Positions 6,339 through 6,539 of a stretch of DNA of 6,539 nt are shown here, piece after piece (positions within the stretch are counted from its first letter, which is position 1; every line of letters begins with the position of its first letter). Source of the DNA: Planctomycetaceae bacterium (GTDB taxonomy: Bacteria; Planctomycetota; Planctomycetia; Planctomycetales; Planctomycetaceae); assembly GCA_029259875.1 (NCBI GenBank), contig JAJDEK010000568.1, positions 1-6,539 of the forward strand. Direction: 5' to 3'. Below the pieces are notes generated by a model. The model was not told where the DNA came from and made no database searches. It saw nothing but the letters and a program-made list of their open reading frames with translations. The translations under genes and the position numbers were made by a program.

Positions 6339-6539
6339 ATGAATCGATTTATCATCGCGTTGTCACTTGTCTCATTGATACTGGTGAACCAGGGAATGGT
6401 TGTAGAAGCTGCTGAGCATCCAAATATTCTGTGGATTATTGCGGAAGACATGGGGCCTGAATTAAGTTGTTATGGGACTCCCGAAGTCAAAACACCCACG
6501 CTGGATCGTTTGGCTGAAAAAGGGATGCTCTTCAAAAAT
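6339..6539 (+). CDS. secreted sulfatase (type I, formylglycine-dependent family), 3' end outside window
   Basis: N-terminal 67 residues of an arylsulfatase-family hydrolase, an enzyme class that removes sulfate esters from sulfated polysaccharides or other substrates. The frame runs off the right edge. ATG 6339 is the first start after an in-frame stop at 6282-6284. Residues 1-25 look like a Sec signal peptide (MNRF, a hydrophobic core, then VVEAA), implying export. The mature start has the family pattern: PNILWIIAEDMGPELSCYG (28-46), then VKTPTLDRLAEKGMLF (50-65), matching the strand, metal-binding acidic pair and helix at the start of sulfatases. The usual Asp-Asp pair is Glu36-Asp37. The C-x-P-x-R motif whose Cys is converted to formylglycine should follow within about the next 50 residues but lies outside the window, so activity and substrate class cannot be judged. 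It is separated from the efflux operon by 197 bases and probably belongs to a different transcript. Confidence 0.9.
   Translation, partial: MNRFIIALSLVSLILVNQGMVVEAAEHPNILWIIAEDMGPELSCYGTPEVKTPTLDRLAEKGMLFKN

Noticed and set aside
1..6539. tRNA or rRNA genes, CRISPR arrays, insertion sequences
   Set aside because: Almost all of the window is coding and no repeat arrays, transposase sequence or cloverleaf-like segment was seen on either strand.

Overview
The window carries a tripartite RND efflux operon on the + strand, followed by the start of a sulfatase gene. The order is inner-membrane permease (3' part only; its start lies before the window), periplasmic adaptor lipoprotein, outer-membrane channel lipoprotein, a 197-base gap, then the first 67 codons of a secreted sulfatase. 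All four genes run the same way. The first three are separated by only 65 and 81 bases, with no convincing terminator between them, so they are probably co-transcribed.

The organism is Gram-negative. By inference it is a planctomycete of the Gimesia/Planctomycetales type. The grounds are base composition near or slightly below 50% GC by eye, weak or absent Shine-Dalgarno sequences, an OMF-type lipoprotein with a long linker after the lipid anchor, and a secreted sulfatase of the kind very numerous in marine planctomycetes. No taxonomic marker is present, so this is a guess from style.

Region by region: 1-2761 is the RND permease from late in the first porter half to its C-terminus, with TM2 to TM12 visible. 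2762-2826 is a short spacer. 2827-4221 is the adaptor, with an LSGC lipobox and an unusually long coiled-coil hairpin. 4222-4302 is a spacer containing a weak ribosome binding site. 4303-6141 is the TolC/OprM-type channel. 6142-6338 is a spacer with two inverted repeats sharing the heptamer CTTATCT/AGATAAG. 6339-6539 is the sulfatase N-terminus.

Together the first three proteins should form one machine: the permease takes substrate from the inner membrane or periplasm using the proton gradient, the adaptor bridges, and the channel carries substrate across the outer membrane. The substrate cannot be read from the sequence. The points most worth a second look are the changed proton-relay residues in the permease (Asp-Gln in TM4, Glu in place of Lys in TM10, and a Lys inside TM12), two permease periplasmic insertions, the long adaptor hairpin with a modified tip motif, the 145-residue linker of the channel, and the paired inverted repeats before the sulfatase. 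I see no wholly new type of system here; it is a recognisable pump with unusual details.
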